This document shows positions 40,503-40,579 of a stretch of DNA of 40,579 nucleotides, one piece after another. Location of the stretch: contig CANQNE010000022.1 of assembly GCA_947625135.1 (NCBI GenBank), positions 1 to 40,579 on the forward strand, written 5' to 3'. Each line of letters starts with the position of its first letter. The stretch's first letter is position 1. The translations under genes and the position numbers were made by a program. Source of the DNA: an uncultured Lachnospiraceae bacterium (GTDB taxonomy: Bacteria; Bacillota; Clostridia; Lachnospirales; Lachnospiraceae). The notes under the pieces were generated by a model, which searched no databases, was not told the origin of the DNA, and saw only the letters and a list, made by a program, of their open reading frames with translations.

Positions 40503-40577
40503 TCGGGGTGACAGGATTCGAACCTGCGGCCTCCTGGTCCCAAACCAGGCGCTCTAGCCAAGCTGAGCCACACCCCG
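40503..40577 (-). tRNA. tRNA-Pro (anticodon UGG)
   Basis: Acceptor CGGGGTG/CACCCCG, loop TTTGGGA between CCTGG/CCAGG gives UGG. Its 5' end is 2 bases from the window edge, so the cluster may continue to the right. Confidence 0.95.
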
Positions 40578-40579
40578 CT

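Overview
The window looks like a chromosome segment of a low-to-mid GC Clostridia, most likely a gut Lachnospiraceae-type Firmicute. The reasons are strong AGGAGG ribosome binding sites, Firmicutes-style promoters, DUF5688 and DUF932 accessory genes, a YtvI-like AI-2E protein, zinc-ribbon/YARHG proteins and the tRNA sequences. No species can be named from this alone.

Region 1 (1-5470, minus strand, GC-richer) is the recombination module of a large mobile element whose left part lies outside the window. In transcription order it holds DUF932, a YqaJ-type exonuclease, SSB, a Rad52-like annealing protein, DUF5688 and a short serine recombinase. Region 2 (5540-18117, minus strand) is a tightly packed seven-gene defence-type island: SNF2-type helicase, DUF4391, a protein with a nuclease-like N terminus, type III Mod methyltransferase, a membrane-anchored protein, RhuM, and type III Res. 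Mod and Res make a type III restriction-modification core; the other five genes make it much larger than a textbook type III locus. This is the best candidate here for an under-described system.

Region 3 (18363-26742, AT-rich) is accessory DNA. It has a four-gene operon (RHH protein, unknown, GNAT, XRE), a small mobilisation unit (17-bp inverted repeat, MobC-like protein, short relaxase), an excisionase-like gene, a 150-nt nested palindrome, a UPF0175/PIN toxin-antitoxin pair, and a helicase-xis-int module next to tRNA-Leu(UAG). The helicase gene carries five in-frame 27-bp repeats.

Region 4 (26743-36911) is ordinary chromosome: tRNA-Leu, a lipoprotein, two zinc-ribbon membrane proteins whose promoters share a box, an XRE regulator divergent from them, a YtvI/AI-2E protein, a Gfo/Idh/MocA oxidoreductase with an AraC regulator, a ZIP metal transporter, a holin-like protein, tRNA-Val and a secreted metallo-beta-lactamase-fold protein.

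Region 5 (36912-40019) is a scrap yard of mobile DNA. It has two holin-like toxin loci with the same in-frame TAG at codon 4, an orphan RelB antitoxin, a STAS-domain remnant, the left end of an IS, a second tyrosine integrase, and a duplicated integrase 3' end. Region 6 (40025-40577) is a minus-strand tRNA cluster read in the order Pro-Gly-Arg-His-Gln-Lys, ending at a strong terminator; it may continue past the right edge.
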